Source of the DNA: Thermococcus argininiproducens
GTDB lineage: Archaea > Methanobacteriota_B > Thermococci > Thermococcales > Thermococcaceae
DNA: 64,000 nt
Direction of reading: 5' to 3'
Assembly: GCF_023746595.1 (NCBI RefSeq)
Contig: NZ_CP080572.1
Location: 62,001-126,000 of the forward strand
Shown: piece by piece, positions 10,662-22,360 of the stretch
Layout: each line of letters starts with the position of its first letter
How positions within the stretch are numbered: position 1 is the first letter of the stretch
Notes under the pieces: generated by a model
Database searches by the model: none
Told to the model about the DNA's origin: nothing
The model's input: the letters and a program-made list of their open reading frames with translations, nothing else
Translations under genes and position numbers: made by a program

Positions 10662-11498
10662 GTGTTCAAGATAGTTCACAAGGAAAAATTAGCGCCCCAT
10701 ATCAATCTTTTTGAAATAGAGGCGCCTAAAATAGCCAAACATGCAAAACCAGGGCAGTTTGTAGTAATCAGACTTCATGAAAGAGGGGAGCGGATCCCGC
10801 TAACTATAGCTGATAAAAATATTGAGAGGGGAACAATAACAATCGTTGCCCAAGAAGTTGGAAAAAGCACGTATGAACTTGGCACATACGAAGCTGGCCA
10901 ATATCTTCTGGATATTTTAGGACCCTTGGGCAAACCAAGCCACATAGATAACTTCGGCACTGTTGTCATGATTGGTGGTGGAGTTGGAGTCGCAGAAATT
11001 TACCCTGTAGCAAGAGCTATGAAGGAAGCAGGCAATTATGTTATATCTATTCTAGGTTTCAGAAATAAGGAGCTAGTTTTTTGGGAAGAGAAGCTAAAGT
11101 CAGTGAGTGATGAGGTAATAGTGACCACAAACGATGGCAGCTATGGAATGAAGGGGTTTACTACTCATGCCCTACAGAAGCTTATTGATGAGGGAAGAAA
11201 AATCGACATTGTTCATGCAGTAGGCCCTACAATCATGATGAAATTTGTAGCAGAATTAACAAAACCCTATGGAATCAAGACCATAGTTAGCTTAAACCCA
11301 ATAATGGTGGATGCAACAGGAATGTGTGGCGTGTGTAGGGTTACCGCTGGAGGAGAGATAAAATTCGCATGTGTAGACGGGCCAGAATTTGATGGACATG
11401 AGGTAGACTTTGATGAACTCATGAGAAGACTTGACTATTACAAAGATTTAGAAAAGATCTCTTTTGAAAAGTGGAAACGTGAGAGGGGGATGATTTAA
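10662..11498 (+). CDS. nfnS: NADH-dependent ferredoxin:NADP+ oxidoreductase small subunit (NfnS/SudB-like)
   Basis: This 278-residue flavoprotein has a reductase barrel (HAKPGQFVVIRLHERGERIP), a dinucleotide-binding domain (GGGVGVAEIYPVARA near 105) and a C-terminal [2Fe-2S] cluster (MCGVCRVTAGGEIKFACVDG). With NfnL it forms the electron-bifurcating complex that couples NADPH, NAD+ and ferredoxin. The GTG start is six bases after GGTGAT. It abuts nfnL directly and diverges from the sulfhydrogenase, as at the P. furiosus NfnI/SHII locus. The older name for the family is sulfide dehydrogenase subunit beta. Confidence 0.87.
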   Translation: MFKIVHKEKLAPHINLFEIEAPKIAKHAKPGQFVVIRLHERGERIPLTIADKNIERGTITIVAQEVGKSTYELGTYEAGQYLLDILGPLGKPSHIDNFGTVVMIGGGVGVAEIYPVARAMKEAGNYVISILGFRNKELVFWEEKLKSVSDEVIVTTNDGSYGMKGFTTHALQKLIDEGRKIDIVHAVGPTIMMKFVAELTKPYGIKTIVSLNPIMVDATGMCGVCRVTAGGEIKFACVDGPEFDGHEVDFDELMRRLDYYKDLEKISFEKWKRERGMI

Positions 11499-12902
<1,404 letters not shown>

Positions 12903-12935
12903 TCTTCTTTTTTAAATATTGTTTTAGGTGATACC

Positions 12936-13472
12936 ATGGAGTTTTTTGAAACAGTTAAAAAACGGAGAAGTATAAGAGAGTATCAAGACAAAAAAGTGCC
13001 AAAAGAGATGGTGGAGAAAATTCTTGAAGCGGCCTTTTATTCTCCAAGCTCACGAAACAGAAGACCATGGCACTTTATTGTTGTAGATGATAGGGATCTT
13101 ATAATAAAACTCTCTCAAGCTAGGAGTGCCCTCAAGTTTCTTGAAACAGCTCCTTTGGCAATAGTTGTTTGCGGAGATGAAAACATAAGTTCAGCATGGG
13201 TTTTTGATGCGAGTATTGCAGCAGAACACATACAGCTAGCGGCCACAGCATTAGATCTAGGAGCTTGCTGGGGACATGTTCTGGAAAGACAACACAACAA
13301 AGAAAAAAGTGCTGAAGAGTACATAAGAGAGCTTTTAGGAATTCCAAAACATGTTAGGATTCTATGTGTAATTGGAATAGGTTATCCTGCAGAAAGAAAA
13401 CCCGAACACAGTAAAGAGGAAATAATGTGGGAAAGAGTACACTTAAATAAATTTGGAAACGTCTTTAAATGA
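12936..13472 (+). CDS. Nitroreductase family protein
   Basis: This 178-residue protein opens with the family motif FFETVKKRRSIREYQDKKV, followed by AAFYSPSSRNRRPWHFIVV for FMN binding, and ends with a GIGYPAE segment. These FMN-dependent enzymes reduce quinones, nitro-compounds or other acceptors with NAD(P)H; the natural substrate here is unknown. The gene follows nfnL by 33 bases with a GGTGATACC ribosome-binding site. A TTTTTTAAATATTG stretch in that gap may be an own promoter or simply a T-rich terminator. Confidence 0.85.
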   Translation: MEFFETVKKRRSIREYQDKKVPKEMVEKILEAAFYSPSSRNRRPWHFIVVDDRDLIIKLSQARSALKFLETAPLAIVVCGDENISSAWVFDASIAAEHIQLAATALDLGACWGHVLERQHNKEKSAEEYIRELLGIPKHVRILCVIGIGYPAERKPEHSKEEIMWERVHLNKFGNVFK

Positions 13473-14370
13473 CCGCAGGAATTCCTGGAACTCTTGGAAA
13501 AGGTTGGACTTCCGCTATATGCTTTGCCCCTACTAAATACCTAACAAGCCTCTCCACACCAATGCCGGCTCCTGCTGAAGGCTTTAACTTCCCAGCCCTT
13601 GCAACTTCGAGATAAGGCTTAAATGCTTCCAAGCTCAATCCACTTTCTTTTAACTTTCTCAGTATCACTTCATATTCCCATTCCCTTTCTCCACCGCTTG
13701 AAACTTCTCCATAACCTTCAGGTAGTATCAAATCATAGTTCCTAAAGTGACCCGGTTTTGCAGGATCCTCTCTATCGTAAAATTCCCTGGATATGTCCGT
13801 TATCCAGAACGGCTCGCTCATAGCTTTGCTCGCCTTCTCATCGTCGCCGAATTTTTCTTCAATCTCAGCCATAGTAAAGCGCTTAAATGGTGCTTTAACT
13901 TTAGGCAAGCCTCTTTCAGCAAGTTCTTCCCAGGTTCTTGCTTCCTTAAAGAGCCCTACTATTAGTTCTTCTATAAGACTCATAACATCATCCATGGTTG
14001 CATGAGCTATCTCAAAGTCAATTTGAGTAAACTCATACGCGTGTCTCCCATCGTCCCTATCTCTCTCTTCAAGTCTTATGTTGGGAGAAAGGACAAATAT
14101 TCTTTCCAGGCCCATTGCCATAGCAAACTGTTTATGGAGAATCATGCTGTGCATTAGCTTTAACTTTGTTCCATATGCTTCAATCTCTGGAGCCCTCATC
14201 TTACTAGCTGCTGGATCGGGCCATAGAGGATCAGTTATGGAGCTTAGCATAACCGGTAAGAGCCATTTAAACCCCTTTTTAACAAAGAAATCAGTCATGT
14301 AGTCCATCACTTTCGTCTGTACTTTAATGGCGCTTTCAATATCCCTACTTATTAGTTGAACTGCGTTCAT
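13465..14370 (-). CDS. Archaeal asparagine synthetase A (asparaginyl-tRNA synthetase-related)
   Basis: This protein of about 301 residues is a class II synthetase core without the N-terminal anticodon-binding domain. Motif 2 region LEERDRDDGRHAYEFTQIDFE and motif 3 AGAGIGVERLVRYLVG are present. Such truncated AsnRS paralogs in Pyrococcus make asparagine from aspartate, ammonia and ATP. An upstream GTG/ATG series gives a longer frame, but the ATG at 14370 (MNAVQLISRDIE) lies just after GGTGATGATC and is the likely start. It overlaps the nitroreductase end by eight bases in convergent orientation. Confidence 0.82.
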   Translation of the reverse strand: MNAVQLISRDIESAIKVQTKVMDYMTDFFVKKGFKWLLPVMLSSITDPLWPDPAASKMRAPEIEAYGTKLKLMHSMILHKQFAMAMGLERIFVLSPNIRLEERDRDDGRHAYEFTQIDFEIAHATMDDVMSLIEELIVGLFKEARTWEELAERGLPKVKAPFKRFTMAEIEEKFGDDEKASKAMSEPFWITDISREFYDREDPAKPGHFRNYDLILPEGYGEVSSGGEREWEYEVILRKLKESGLSLEAFKPYLEVARAGKLKPSAGAGIGVERLVRYLVGAKHIAEVQPFPRVPGIPAVI

Positions 14371-14597
14371 GATCATCACCAATATGACAACTATCAAGGA
14401 CCTATATGTATTTTATGCAAAAAATCTTGGAGAATTGGTAATTTTGTGAAAAATATTAGGGATAATATAGAATGAAAATCAAGTTATTTATAAATAGACT
14501 TGTCAAAATTTTATGACATTTTGCTAATCCTAGGTAAAATACCAAAGAAGAACTGAAGCAGTAAAGTAAGAAAATAAAATTCAAAGGACAGAGAAGT

Positions 14598-16796
14598 TCA
14601 TTGTTGTGGACAGATGTCTTTCTCAGTTGGTGGTTTTGGATCAAGACCTTTTCTTTGCCTTATCTGCCTTATGATGTTTATAGCAAGCTCATTTGGAACT
14701 CTCTTGAAGCCTGCGTGTTCTGTACTCCATAGTGCCCTACCGCTTGTTGCACCTCTAATAGCCCCAGCGAATCCAAACATCTCAGCTACTGGAGCCTCTG
14801 AGATAATGATCATTACTTCACCCTCTTGTCTCATGTCAATAAGTTGTCCTCTTCTCTGGTTCATTTCTCTGCTAACTGAACCCATGTATTCGTATGGAAC
14901 GTTTATGATGACCTTCTGGTATGGTTCGTAAAGAACTGGGTTGGACTTCATCATTGCACAGTGTATAGCAGTTCTAATTGCTGGATAAATCTGGGCTGGA
15001 CCTCTGTGGACGTTATCTTCGTGAATCTTAGCATCCACAAGCCTTACTATGACCTTCATCACAGGTTCTTTAGCAAGTGGTCCTTCATCCATTGCTTGGT
15101 GGAAACCATCGACAAGAAGATCCATTACCTCGTTAAGGTACTGGAGACCCTTTGTGTTGTCAAGGAACATGTTTCCGTTGTAAATGTCAACGATACCTCT
15201 TGCAATATCATAATCCATTCCAAGTTCAGCAAGCTTCTTTGCAACAGCCTTTGTATCTTTTGGTCTTCCCTCAGGAATCTCACCCTCTTTAATTGCTTGG
15301 TAGATGTTATCAGGCATTGGTTCAACAACAATATAGAATCTGTTGTGCTTGTTTGGTGACTTTCCTTCAACTATTGGGCTGACCTTTGTGATGCTCTCTC
15401 TGTAAACGACGATTGGCTCTGAAACGTCAACGTCAACACCCCACTGTTCTTTGAGGTGGACTAATTTAACCTCAAGGTGAAGCTCACCCATACCGCTGAG
15501 AAGGTGTTGTCCAGTCTCTTCATCAATCTTAACGTGGAGTGTTGGATCTTCTTTAGCGAGCTGTCTAAGGGCCTCTATAAGCCTTGGTAGATCCTTAACA
15601 TTCTTGGCTTCGATAGCCACTGTAACAACAGGCTCACTTGTGTAGTGAAGTGCTTCGAATGGCTCAATTTGCTCTTCTGAGACCGTCTCACCGGCCATAG
15701 CATCCCTTAAACCAGTAACCGCAACAATGTTACCCGCTGGAACAGCTTCCATGTTAACTCTCTCTGGCCCCATATAGATACCAACTTGCTGAATTCTTGC
15801 CTTTCTCTTTGCAGTTATAAGGTGAACTTCTTGACCTGTCTTTACAGTACCACTCCAAACTCTACCTGTAGCCACTTCACCAGCGTGTTTGTCAATAATG
15901 ATCTTTGTAACAACCATTACCACCTTCCCTTTTGGATCACACTTAGCCATTGATTGCCCGATCTCGCTTTCTACCTCGCCTCTCCAGAGGTGTGGGATTC
16001 TGTATCTCTGAGCCTCTATTGGGTTTGGAAGGTGCCTAACTACCATGTCCAATACCACAACGTGGAGTGGGGCCTTCTTTCTCAATGTTTTCAAGTCGCC
16101 AGCGTTTGTTAGATCGATAATGTCCTTAAAGGAGACTCCGGTTTTCTTCATGTATGGGACGCTAAGGGCCCAGTTATAGTAAGCAGAACCAAAGGCAACG
16201 CTACCATCATTAACGTTTACTAACCATTTATCTCTGAATTCCTGGGGAGCGTATTTCCTAATTAAACGGTTTACATCTGTAATAACCTTAACAAACCTCT
16301 CCTGCATTTGCTGAGGAGTGAGTTTAAGCTCTTTAATGAGTCTATCAACCTTATTTATGAACAACACAGGTTTAACGTATTCTCTAAGGGCCTGTCTAAG
16401 AACTGTCTCTGTTTGTGGCATAACACCCTCAACAGCGTCAACTACAATTATTGCACCATCTATGGCTCTCATTGCTCTTGTAACGTCACCACCAAAGTCA
16501 ACGTGACCCGGGGTATCAATGAGGTTAATGAGGTATTTTTGTCCCTCATATTCGTGAATCATTGAAACGTTAGCTGCGTTGATTGTAATACCTCTTGCTT
16601 GTTCCTGTTCATCAAAATCAAGCACGAGTTGCTTTCCTGCGAGTTCCTCACTAATCATTCCTGCTCCAGCCAAAAGATTATCACTCAATGTTGTCTTACC
16701 GTGGTCAATGTGAGCGGCAATACCCATATTTCTAATTCTTTCAGGCTGAAGCATCAACCCCTTAATCTCCTTAATCATCTCTTCCCTCTTTCCCAT
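14598..16796 (-). CDS. fusA: Translation elongation factor EF-2
   Basis: This is a 732-residue translocation GTPase of the usual archaeal length. The GTP-binding loop is [14 protein letters not shown] near residue 28, followed by [12 protein letters not shown] and [10 protein letters not shown]. The segment [16 protein letters not shown] near residue 600 is where archaeal EF-2 carries diphthamide. The ATG at 16796 is placed after GGTGGTGCGAT; an in-frame start 14 codons upstream lacks a ribosome-binding site. A strong promoter lies at 16848-16863 and T-rich sequence follows the stop. Confidence 0.96.
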   Translation of the reverse strand: MGKREEMIKEIKGLMLQPERIRNMGIAAHIDHGKTTLSDNLLAGAGMISEELAGKQLVLDFDEQEQARGITINAANVSMIHEYEGQKYLINLIDTPGHVDFGGDVTRAMRAIDGAIIVVDAVEGVMPQTETVLRQALREYVKPVLFINKVDRLIKELKLTPQQMQERFVKVITDVNRLIRKYAPQEFRDKWLVNVNDGSVAFGSAYYNWALSVPYMKKTGVSFKDIIDLTNAGDLKTLRKKAPLHVVVLDMVVRHLPNPIEAQRYRIPHLWRGEVESEIGQSMAKCDPKGKVVMVVTKIIIDKHAGEVATGRVWSGTVKTGQEVHLITAKRKARIQQVGIYMGPERVNMEAVPAGNIVAVTGLRDAMAGETVSEEQIEPFEALHYTSEPVVTVAIEAKNVKDLPRLIEALRQLAKEDPTLHVKIDEETGQHLLSGMGELHLEVKLVHLKEQWGVDVDVSEPIVVYRESITKVSPIVEGKSPNKHNRFYIVVEPMPDNIYQAIKEGEIPEGRPKDTKAVAKKLAELGMDYDIARGIVDIYNGNMFLDNTKGLQYLNEVMDLLVDGFHQAMDEGPLAKEPVMKVIVRLVDAKIHEDNVHRGPAQIYPAIRTAIHCAMMKSNPVLYEPYQKVIINVPYEYMGSVSREMNQRRGQLIDMRQEGEVMIIISEAPVAEMFGFAGAIRGATSGRALWSTEHAGFKRVPNELAINIIRQIRQRKGLDPKPPTEKDICPQQ

Positions 16797-16847
16797 ATCG
16801 CACCACCTAAAAATGTTGATCGTTAGTTCATCTCTCACTTCAAAAAT

Positions 16848-16863
16848 TTAGTTATAAATCTTT
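16848..16863 (-). promoter_or_regulatory. EF-2 promoter
   Basis: On the minus strand AAAGATTTATAACTAA is a strong BRE/TATA element about 25 bases upstream of the expected start site near 16830, with a leader of about 35 bases to the ATG at 16796. Confidence 0.6.
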
Positions 16864-16869
16864 CCATGC

Positions 16870-17670
16870 TCACTTCCCAAATCTTCTACTTCTCTTCTGG
16901 TATTCCCTAATTATTCTCAGGAAATCAATCTTTCTAAACTCCGGAAAGTACACATCGACAAAGAAAAGCTCGCTATATGCGATCTGATAAATCAAGAAGT
17001 TGCTTATCCTAACCTCACCACCCGTCCTGATAACTATATCGGGATCGGACATGTTGGGTACATAAAGATACCTTTTCAACAGCTCCTCAGTTATCTCATT
17101 CTTTTCAAGTTTTCCAGCCTGAATATCATCAACAATCCGTTTCACAGCATCGACTATCTCACTTCTTCCCCCATATGCAACGGCGATATTCAAGGTATAA
17201 TTATTATATTTTCTCGTGGCCCTCTCTGCCTCCTCAGCTGCCTCTCGAACATTTTTAGGCAACAATTCTTTTCTTCCGAGAACATTAACCCTTATCCCAT
17301 ATTTATGAACTCTTTCATCATGAACTAGCTCTCTAAATTTCTTCTCAAAAAGATCCATCAGCATCTTGACCTCTTCCTTACTCCTCTTAAAGTTCTCAGT
17401 AGAGAAAGCGTATACTGTCAATGTTCTTATACCCAAATCACGGCACCATTCAAGGATCTCCTCTAACTTTTGAGATCCAAAAAGATGACCATACCACGGA
17501 GGCTTATCTAAGAGCCTAGCCCATCTCCTATTCCCATCCATTATGATCGCAACATGTTTTGGAATCTTCTCAGGTCTAGACTTGACTTTCTCAAATAGGT
17601 AAGACTCATACAGATCATACACCGGCTTAAATAAAATATGGGGAATGAAAGAGACAATTCTATAGAGCAT
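16870..17670 (-). CDS. uppS: Cis-prenyl transferase (undecaprenyl diphosphate synthase family)
   Basis: This 266-residue enzyme has the family hallmark HVAIIMDGNRRWAR near residue 40, GSQKLEEILEWCRDLGI, TVYAFSTENFKRS, and the C-terminal pair DIVIRTGGEVRISNFLIYQIAYSEL. It condenses isopentenyl diphosphate units in cis onto an allylic primer, making the long polyprenyl carrier for N-glycosylation in archaea. It follows the carbonic anhydrase-like gene by six bases in the same direction and ends just before the EF-2 promoter. Confidence 0.92.
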   Translation of the reverse strand: MLYRIVSFIPHILFKPVYDLYESYLFEKVKSRPEKIPKHVAIIMDGNRRWARLLDKPPWYGHLFGSQKLEEILEWCRDLGIRTLTVYAFSTENFKRSKEEVKMLMDLFEKKFRELVHDERVHKYGIRVNVLGRKELLPKNVREAAEEAERATRKYNNYTLNIAVAYGGRSEIVDAVKRIVDDIQAGKLEKNEITEELLKRYLYVPNMSDPDIVIRTGGEVRISNFLIYQIAYSELFFVDVYFPEFRKIDFLRIIREYQKRSRRFGK

Positions 17671-17676
17671 CTTTCT

Positions 17677-18201
17677 TCACTCAACTCTTTTTCTCTTTTG
17701 AATATGCATTTCAGCAAGCTCCATATAAATTTCAGCGTTTTTCTTGGTCATCTCAATTTCTTTTTCAGTGAGCTGCCTTACAACTTTTCCAGGAACTCCA
17801 ACAACAAGGCTGTAATCTGGAATCTCTTTTCCTGGTGGAATCAGCGCGCCGGCCCCTATTATGACATGATTTCCAATCTTTGCTCCATCCAGAACTATTG
17901 CTCCCATGCCGACGATAACATAGTTTCCGATTTTTGCACCGTGAATAACTGCATTGTGGCCTATTGTAACATATTCCCCAAGTATTGTGGGGTTTTCGGG
18001 GGAAGTGTGAACACTTACATTATCCTGGATGTTAGAGCCTTTCCCGATATATATCTGCTCTATATCTCCCCTGAGTACTGCTGATGGCCAGACGCTTGTT
18101 TTTTCTTCTAAAATTACATCTCCGATTATATAGGCATTATCATCCACAAATGCCGTCTCATGAATTTTAGGCCTCTTTCCATTTAGCTCATAAACCACCA
18201 T
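17677..18201 (-). CDS. Gamma-carbonic anhydrase family hexapeptide-repeat protein
   Basis: The protein has about 174 residues of left-handed beta-helix with hexapeptide repeats. The three candidate zinc-ligand His residues are visible in NVSVHT and TIGHNAVIHG, and LRGDIEQIYIG carries the conserved Arg-Asp. Family members may hydrate CO2 or act as transferases; many are annotated ferripyochelin-binding protein, an old misnomer. The ATG at 18201 follows GGTGG with suitable spacing; a GTG nine bases upstream is the alternative. It probably forms an operon with uppS. Confidence 0.85.
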   Translation of the reverse strand: MVVYELNGKRPKIHETAFVDDNAYIIGDVILEEKTSVWPSAVLRGDIEQIYIGKGSNIQDNVSVHTSPENPTILGEYVTIGHNAVIHGAKIGNYVIVGMGAIVLDGAKIGNHVIIGAGALIPPGKEIPDYSLVVGVPGKVVRQLTEKEIEMTKKNAEIYMELAEMHIQKRKRVE

Positions 18202-18275
18202 GATTACCACCAGTAATGGCTGGGCAAAACAACTTATAAACTTTCACACCCTAAAGAACATGTGGTGGAATATTA

Positions 18276-18680
18276 ATGAGATACCGGAAAGGTGCCAGTG
18301 CTGAGAGGGAGCTCATAAAAATGCTGGAAAAAGAGGGGTTTGCTGTTGTTAGATCTGCGGGAAGTAAAAAAGTGGATATAGTTGCCGGGAACGGCAAAAC
18401 ATACTTGTGCATAGAAGTAAAGACTACAAGAAGCGACAAACTGTATTTGAGTGAAGAAGATCTGATGAAGGTTAAGAGTTTTTCAAGCACATTTGGTGGA
18501 AGGGGAATTATTGCAGTCAAGTTCATAAACAATGGATGGTACTTCTTTGATGCTGACGACTTAAAAAAGAGCGGAAAGAACTATAAAATAAGTCTACAGA
18601 TAGCAAAACATGACGCTAAAACTTTTGATGAGGTAATTGGCAAACAGAAGTCCTTAGTTGAGGTGATTAAAAGTGGGTAG
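18276..18680 (+). CDS. hjc: Holliday junction resolvase Hjc
   Basis: This 134-residue nuclease shows the Hjc pattern: [19 protein letters not shown] (acidic residue at the N-terminal helix), then [25 protein letters not shown] with the PD-(D/E)xK-type Asp and Glu-x-Lys. It cleaves four-way DNA junctions as a homodimer during recombinational repair. A GTGGTGG sequence precedes the start region. It overlaps the following surface-protein gene by eight bases, probably only sharing transcription with it. Confidence 0.92.
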   Translation: MRYRKGASAERELIKMLEKEGFAVVRSAGSKKVDIVAGNGKTYLCIEVKTTRSDKLYLSEEDLMKVKSFSSTFGGRGIIAVKFINNGWYFFDADDLKKSGKNYKISLQIAKHDAKTFDEVIGKQKSLVEVIKSG

Positions 18681-20223
18681 AAAGGTTATAATTATTCTCT
18701 TGACTATTTTTCTGCTCTCAACATATTCACCCACAAGCGCCCAGATGCCCCTTCTTCTTCAAGTTCCACAAGAATATTTTGAAGCAAGACCTGGAGAGAC
18801 TGTGTCTGTTCCAATCACATTGATAAACGTGGGGAATGAAACTGCCGAAAACATAACTGTGTACATTTCGGGCCCTCTTGTCCAAGGCCTTCTTTACAGC
18901 CAGAAATACATAAAAGAACTCAAACCAGGAGAAAGTCTAGAAGAAACTCTCTCTATCTACGTCCAAGACGTGAGAGCAGGGGTTTACGATTTGAAGGTGA
19001 TTGTGAGAAGTGGAGTTACTTTTCTTGAAGTTCCCATATCCCTGAGAGTACTAACCCAAATAAGCTATTCTGTGGATATAGATGTCCAGGAAAAATATTT
19101 ATTCGGCCAAGATGTTACTATAACCCTCCTAGTATCCTCTTCATCCAACGGAGTTATTTTTGGAGACGTATCTTATGAAATATACAGAAACAATAACTTA
19201 ATTGCCCAAAGAACACTACGCAATATTTTCCTTTACCCTGACCCACCAAGGAACAAATGGGAATACCCAATTTTTATACCGAGGCCTAGTGTAGGAAACT
19301 ATACCGTGATAATGAGAAGCACATTCAGAGGACTCTCAAAAACGGTTACAAAGAGCTTTCTTGTATACCAACGAGCACTCAGCTATGAAACCAAATTCGA
19401 GAAAGGAATAATTTACGTTAAAATAGTGGATGAAAATGGGAATGGTGTAGAGGGTATTCCCGTAACTATAGAGGGGACTCCCCTAAAAACAAACTCTTAT
19501 GGAATTGCATTCATGGAAGCAAAGGAGCCTGGCACTTATCGGATAACACTGAATTTAGATGGAAGAATAGTCGAGACCTTCGTAGAAGTCAAGAAATTGT
19601 TCGTAGATTACGAGCAAAGAAACGAAACGCTCTTAGTCTATGTGAGAGACTCCTCTGGAGTAGGAATTCCTAAAGTGAGTGTAGAAGCGATAGGACCTCT
19701 AGGAAAGTCATATGCAGCTACCGATGAGAATGGAACTGCTTTGATAAATCTAAACGAAACTGGATTCGGAAGTATTAGAATAAAGGCAGAAAGTGACGCA
19801 TATATCGGAGCAGAATCCATAATAACCGTTGAGAAACCCAAACCTCCAGAGACTGAAACTCCCTCTCCAACCACTACCCCTCTTCCAACAAATCAAACGA
19901 CGACACCAGTTCCCCCACCACAGCCAAAAGATTATGGGAACCTGCCTCTGATTTTAATACTTTCTGCACTCCTATTTGGAGGCACCTCATATGTGGCATT
20001 ATTTAGACCATTGAAATTCGAAGAACAACTAGACAAGTATTACTTTGTTAAAATAAAGGCCCCAAGACTCAGAGAGATACAGAACTTTAGATACGAAAGG
20101 GAAATAGATGCTGTAGAAGCCAGAGCAACAAAGGGAAAGGTAACCATTAAAGACGGCAAAATAATTTGGGAAATAGAAAAGCTAGAACCCAACGAAGAAG
20201 CGTTTTTGCAGGTCATTCTTTAA
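18673..20223 (+). CDS. Membrane-anchored surface protein with Ig-like/NEW3-like domains
   Basis: This 516-residue protein has an N-terminal signal peptide ([20 protein letters not shown]), extracellular beta-sandwich domains ([32 protein letters not shown] resembles NPCBM/NEW3-type repeats), then Ig/carboxypeptidase-regulatory-like segments around 260-400. A Thr/Pro-rich stalk (about 395-420) precedes one transmembrane helix ([21 protein letters not shown]). The final 75 residues are a charged cytosolic tail. The GTG start overlaps hjc. Many Asn-x-Ser/Thr sites suggest glycosylation. The role is unknown; it is most likely a cell-envelope protein. Confidence 0.75.
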   Translation: MGRKVIIILLTIFLLSTYSPTSAQMPLLLQVPQEYFEARPGETVSVPITLINVGNETAENITVYISGPLVQGLLYSQKYIKELKPGESLEETLSIYVQDVRAGVYDLKVIVRSGVTFLEVPISLRVLTQISYSVDIDVQEKYLFGQDVTITLLVSSSSNGVIFGDVSYEIYRNNNLIAQRTLRNIFLYPDPPRNKWEYPIFIPRPSVGNYTVIMRSTFRGLSKTVTKSFLVYQRALSYETKFEKGIIYVKIVDENGNGVEGIPVTIEGTPLKTNSYGIAFMEAKEPGTYRITLNLDGRIVETFVEVKKLFVDYEQRNETLLVYVRDSSGVGIPKVSVEAIGPLGKSYAATDENGTALINLNETGFGSIRIKAESDAYIGAESIITVEKPKPPETETPSPTTTPLPTNQTTTPVPPPQPKDYGNLPLILILSALLFGGTSYVALFRPLKFEEQLDKYYFVKIKAPRLREIQNFRYEREIDAVEARATKGKVTIKDGKIIWEIEKLEPNEEAFLQVIL

Positions 20224-20299
20224 TCCTCTTTTTTGGAAAGATTTTTAAAAGAAAAAACATCATTAAGATAAGCATCTAAACGGGGATGAGGTGGTCAAC

Positions 20300-21337
20300 A
20301 TGGTTGATTGGGAATTAATGCAAAAAATTATCGAGGCACCTGGAGTTTCTGGATACGAATTTATGGGAATAAGAGATCTTGTCATAGAGTCATTAAAAGA
20401 TTACGTAGACGAAGTAACTGTAGACAAGCTCGGGAATGTCATAGCTCACAAAAAAGGAGAAGGCCCAAAAGTTATGGTAGCTGCTCACATGGATAAAATA
20501 GGATTAATGGTCAATCACATAGATGAGAAAGGTTATTTACATGTAGTTAGAGTTGGAGGGGTTGATCCAAGAACCCTCGTAGCTCAGAGAGTTAGAATTT
20601 TCACTGAGAATGGAGAGATCTATGGAGTTGTTGGACACATTCCTCCTCACCTGACAAAGCCAGAAGAGAGAAACAAAGCTGCCGATTGGGACACCATAGT
20701 TGTAGATGTAGGTGCTGATTCAAAAGAAGACGTTGAAAAAATGGGGATTAGAGTTGGAACAATCATGGAATTCGCCCCTGCCTTCACAAGGTTAAGCGAG
20801 AATCGCTTTGCCACACCTTATCTTGATGATAGAATCTGCCTTTATGCGATGATCGAAACAGCAAAAGCCTTAGAAGAGCACCAGGCGGACATATATTTTG
20901 TAGCAAGTGTTCAAGAGGAAGTGGGCTTAAGGGGAGCAAGAGTAGCAAGTTATGCAATTGACCCAGAAATAGGAATAGCCATGGATGTAACCTTTGCAAA
21001 ACAGCCAGGAGACAAAGGTAAGTTAGTAGCAGAACTCGGAAAAGGTCCTGTAATGGACGTTGGGCCGAATATAAACCCGAAAGTAAGGGCTTTTGCTGAA
21101 GAAGTTGCTAAAAAGTATGAGATCCCACTCCAAGTAGAGCCGAGTCCAAGACCCACAGGAACAGACGCAAATATAATGCAGATAAACAGGGAAGGTGTTG
21201 CAACAGCCGTTCTCTCAATTCCAATAAAATACATGCACTCTCAAGTTGAACTAACAGACGCAAGAGATGTGGACAATACAATAAAACTGGCAAAGCACTT
21301 CCTTGAGGAACTCAAACCTATGAACCTTATTCCATGA
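20300..21337 (+). CDS. M42 family aminopeptidase (TET type)
   Basis: This protein of about 345 residues has the full co-catalytic metal set of M42 peptidases: AAHMDKIG (about 67), PYLDDR (about 180), QEEVGLRGA (about 210), the following Asp in AMDVTF, and the late YMHSQVELT. These enzymes form tetrahedral dodecamers that trim peptides from the N terminus. A promoter (AGATTTTTAAAAG, about 20238-20250) and GAGGTGG before the ATG at 20300 fix the start; a GTG at 20291 is less likely. The exact TET specificity class cannot be told from sequence by eye. Confidence 0.9.
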   Translation: MVDWELMQKIIEAPGVSGYEFMGIRDLVIESLKDYVDEVTVDKLGNVIAHKKGEGPKVMVAAHMDKIGLMVNHIDEKGYLHVVRVGGVDPRTLVAQRVRIFTENGEIYGVVGHIPPHLTKPEERNKAADWDTIVVDVGADSKEDVEKMGIRVGTIMEFAPAFTRLSENRFATPYLDDRICLYAMIETAKALEEHQADIYFVASVQEEVGLRGARVASYAIDPEIGIAMDVTFAKQPGDKGKLVAELGKGPVMDVGPNINPKVRAFAEEVAKKYEIPLQVEPSPRPTGTDANIMQINREGVATAVLSIPIKYMHSQVELTDARDVDNTIKLAKHFLEELKPMNLIP

Positions 21338-21382
21338 CCTAAAACCTTATCTTTTCTTAACCCCTATTATTTTTGGTGTTGT

Positions 21383-21808
21383 TTGTTGAAAAAAGGGGAG
21401 ATTAAATACAGAGTTGAACTGGCTGAAAAAAGCCTTAACCTCATAAAAAGCGCCCTTCCGCAAAATCCTGAAGAATTTCTAGAGATGGGCTTGTCCAAGG
21501 ACGGGATATATAAGAGACTAGAATTTGCGATTCAGAATATTCTAGACAGCCTTAATGAGATGGCCATTGCACTGGATCTCGGCCCTTCAATAGGCTATAA
21601 GGAGATTGTAGAAACCTTGCATAAAGAAGGGATCATTAAAGATGCTCTCAAAGAAAATCTTGAATTCCTGATCCAGCTAAGAGAAGTGTTGATTTATGAT
21701 TATGACCTTATTAGTGATGATATGGCGTTCCGAAACATGCCTGAATACCTCCAATTTATAGAGGAAAGCATGGAGTTTCTTAAATCTTTTCTGGAGGGTG
21801 AAAAGTGA
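21383..21808 (+). CDS. HepT-like (DUF86) protein with altered active-site motif
   Basis: This 141-residue helical protein has the DUF86/HepT pattern: KRLEFAIQNILDSLNEMAIALDLGPSIGYKEIVETLHKEGII followed by the C-terminal active region. In HepT RNases the motif is R-x4-6-H-x-Y; here it reads REVLIYDY, so the His is replaced by Tyr. HepT toxins are normally paired with an MntA nucleotidyltransferase, absent here. It starts with TTG (21383 or 21386) after GGTG and its stop overlaps the archaemetzincin start (GTGA). It may be an inactive or repurposed relative. Confidence 0.7.
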   Translation: MLKKGEIKYRVELAEKSLNLIKSALPQNPEEFLEMGLSKDGIYKRLEFAIQNILDSLNEMAIALDLGPSIGYKEIVETLHKEGIIKDALKENLEFLIQLREVLIYDYDLISDDMAFRNMPEYLQFIEESMEFLKSFLEGEK

Positions 21809-22356
21809 AAATTGGCCTAATCCCCCTTGTAAGGAAAGAAATTGAAGGGGAGATTTTGGAGAGCATTAGAAAGCATCTTGAAGGTTTTTACTCCCAATTT
21901 GGCTTCAACGTAGAAATACTTCCAGAGACTACAATAAAAGACTTATTCTTCTCTTACAATTCTACAAGAGAACAGTTCTTAGGAAGGTTCTTTTTAATGA
22001 AAGTAGCTGAGATTAAAGGCATTAAAAGATTATCTGCAGGGCTTGGAATTACAGATGCTGATTTATATGAAGAGGGAATGAACTTTATTTTTGGCCTTGC
22101 AAATCCCTATCTTAAGTCAGCTATAATATCCCTTGCTCGTCTAAAACCAACATTTTACGGGGAACGTGATGGAAAGCTCTTAAAAGAAAGGGCAATAAAA
22201 GAAGCAATGCACGAGATGGGTCATGTATTTGGCCTTGAACACTGCCTCAATCCAAAATGTGTCATGCATTTTTCAAATTCAATTATTGATACCGACTACA
22301 AAGGAAAAGACTACTGTGAAAAGTGCTTAAATACATTAAAAAGAAACCTGGGGTGA
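21805..22356 (+). CDS. amzA: Archaemetzincin (AmzA) metalloprotease
   Basis: This 183-residue protein carries the archaemetzincin zinc motif HEMGHVFGLEHC near residue 133, followed by NPKCVMHFSNSI with the methionine turn, and a second Cys pair DYCEKCLNTL. This Cys4 plus HExxHxxGxxH arrangement is specific to the family, whose physiological substrates are unknown. It is translationally coupled to the HepT-like gene and followed four bases later by the CYTH gene. Confidence 0.92.
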   Translation: MKIGLIPLVRKEIEGEILESIRKHLEGFYSQFGFNVEILPETTIKDLFFSYNSTREQFLGRFFLMKVAEIKGIKRLSAGLGITDADLYEEGMNFIFGLANPYLKSAIISLARLKPTFYGERDGKLLKERAIKEAMHEMGHVFGLEHCLNPKCVMHFSNSIIDTDYKGKDYCEKCLNTLKRNLG

Positions 22357-22360
22357 AAAA

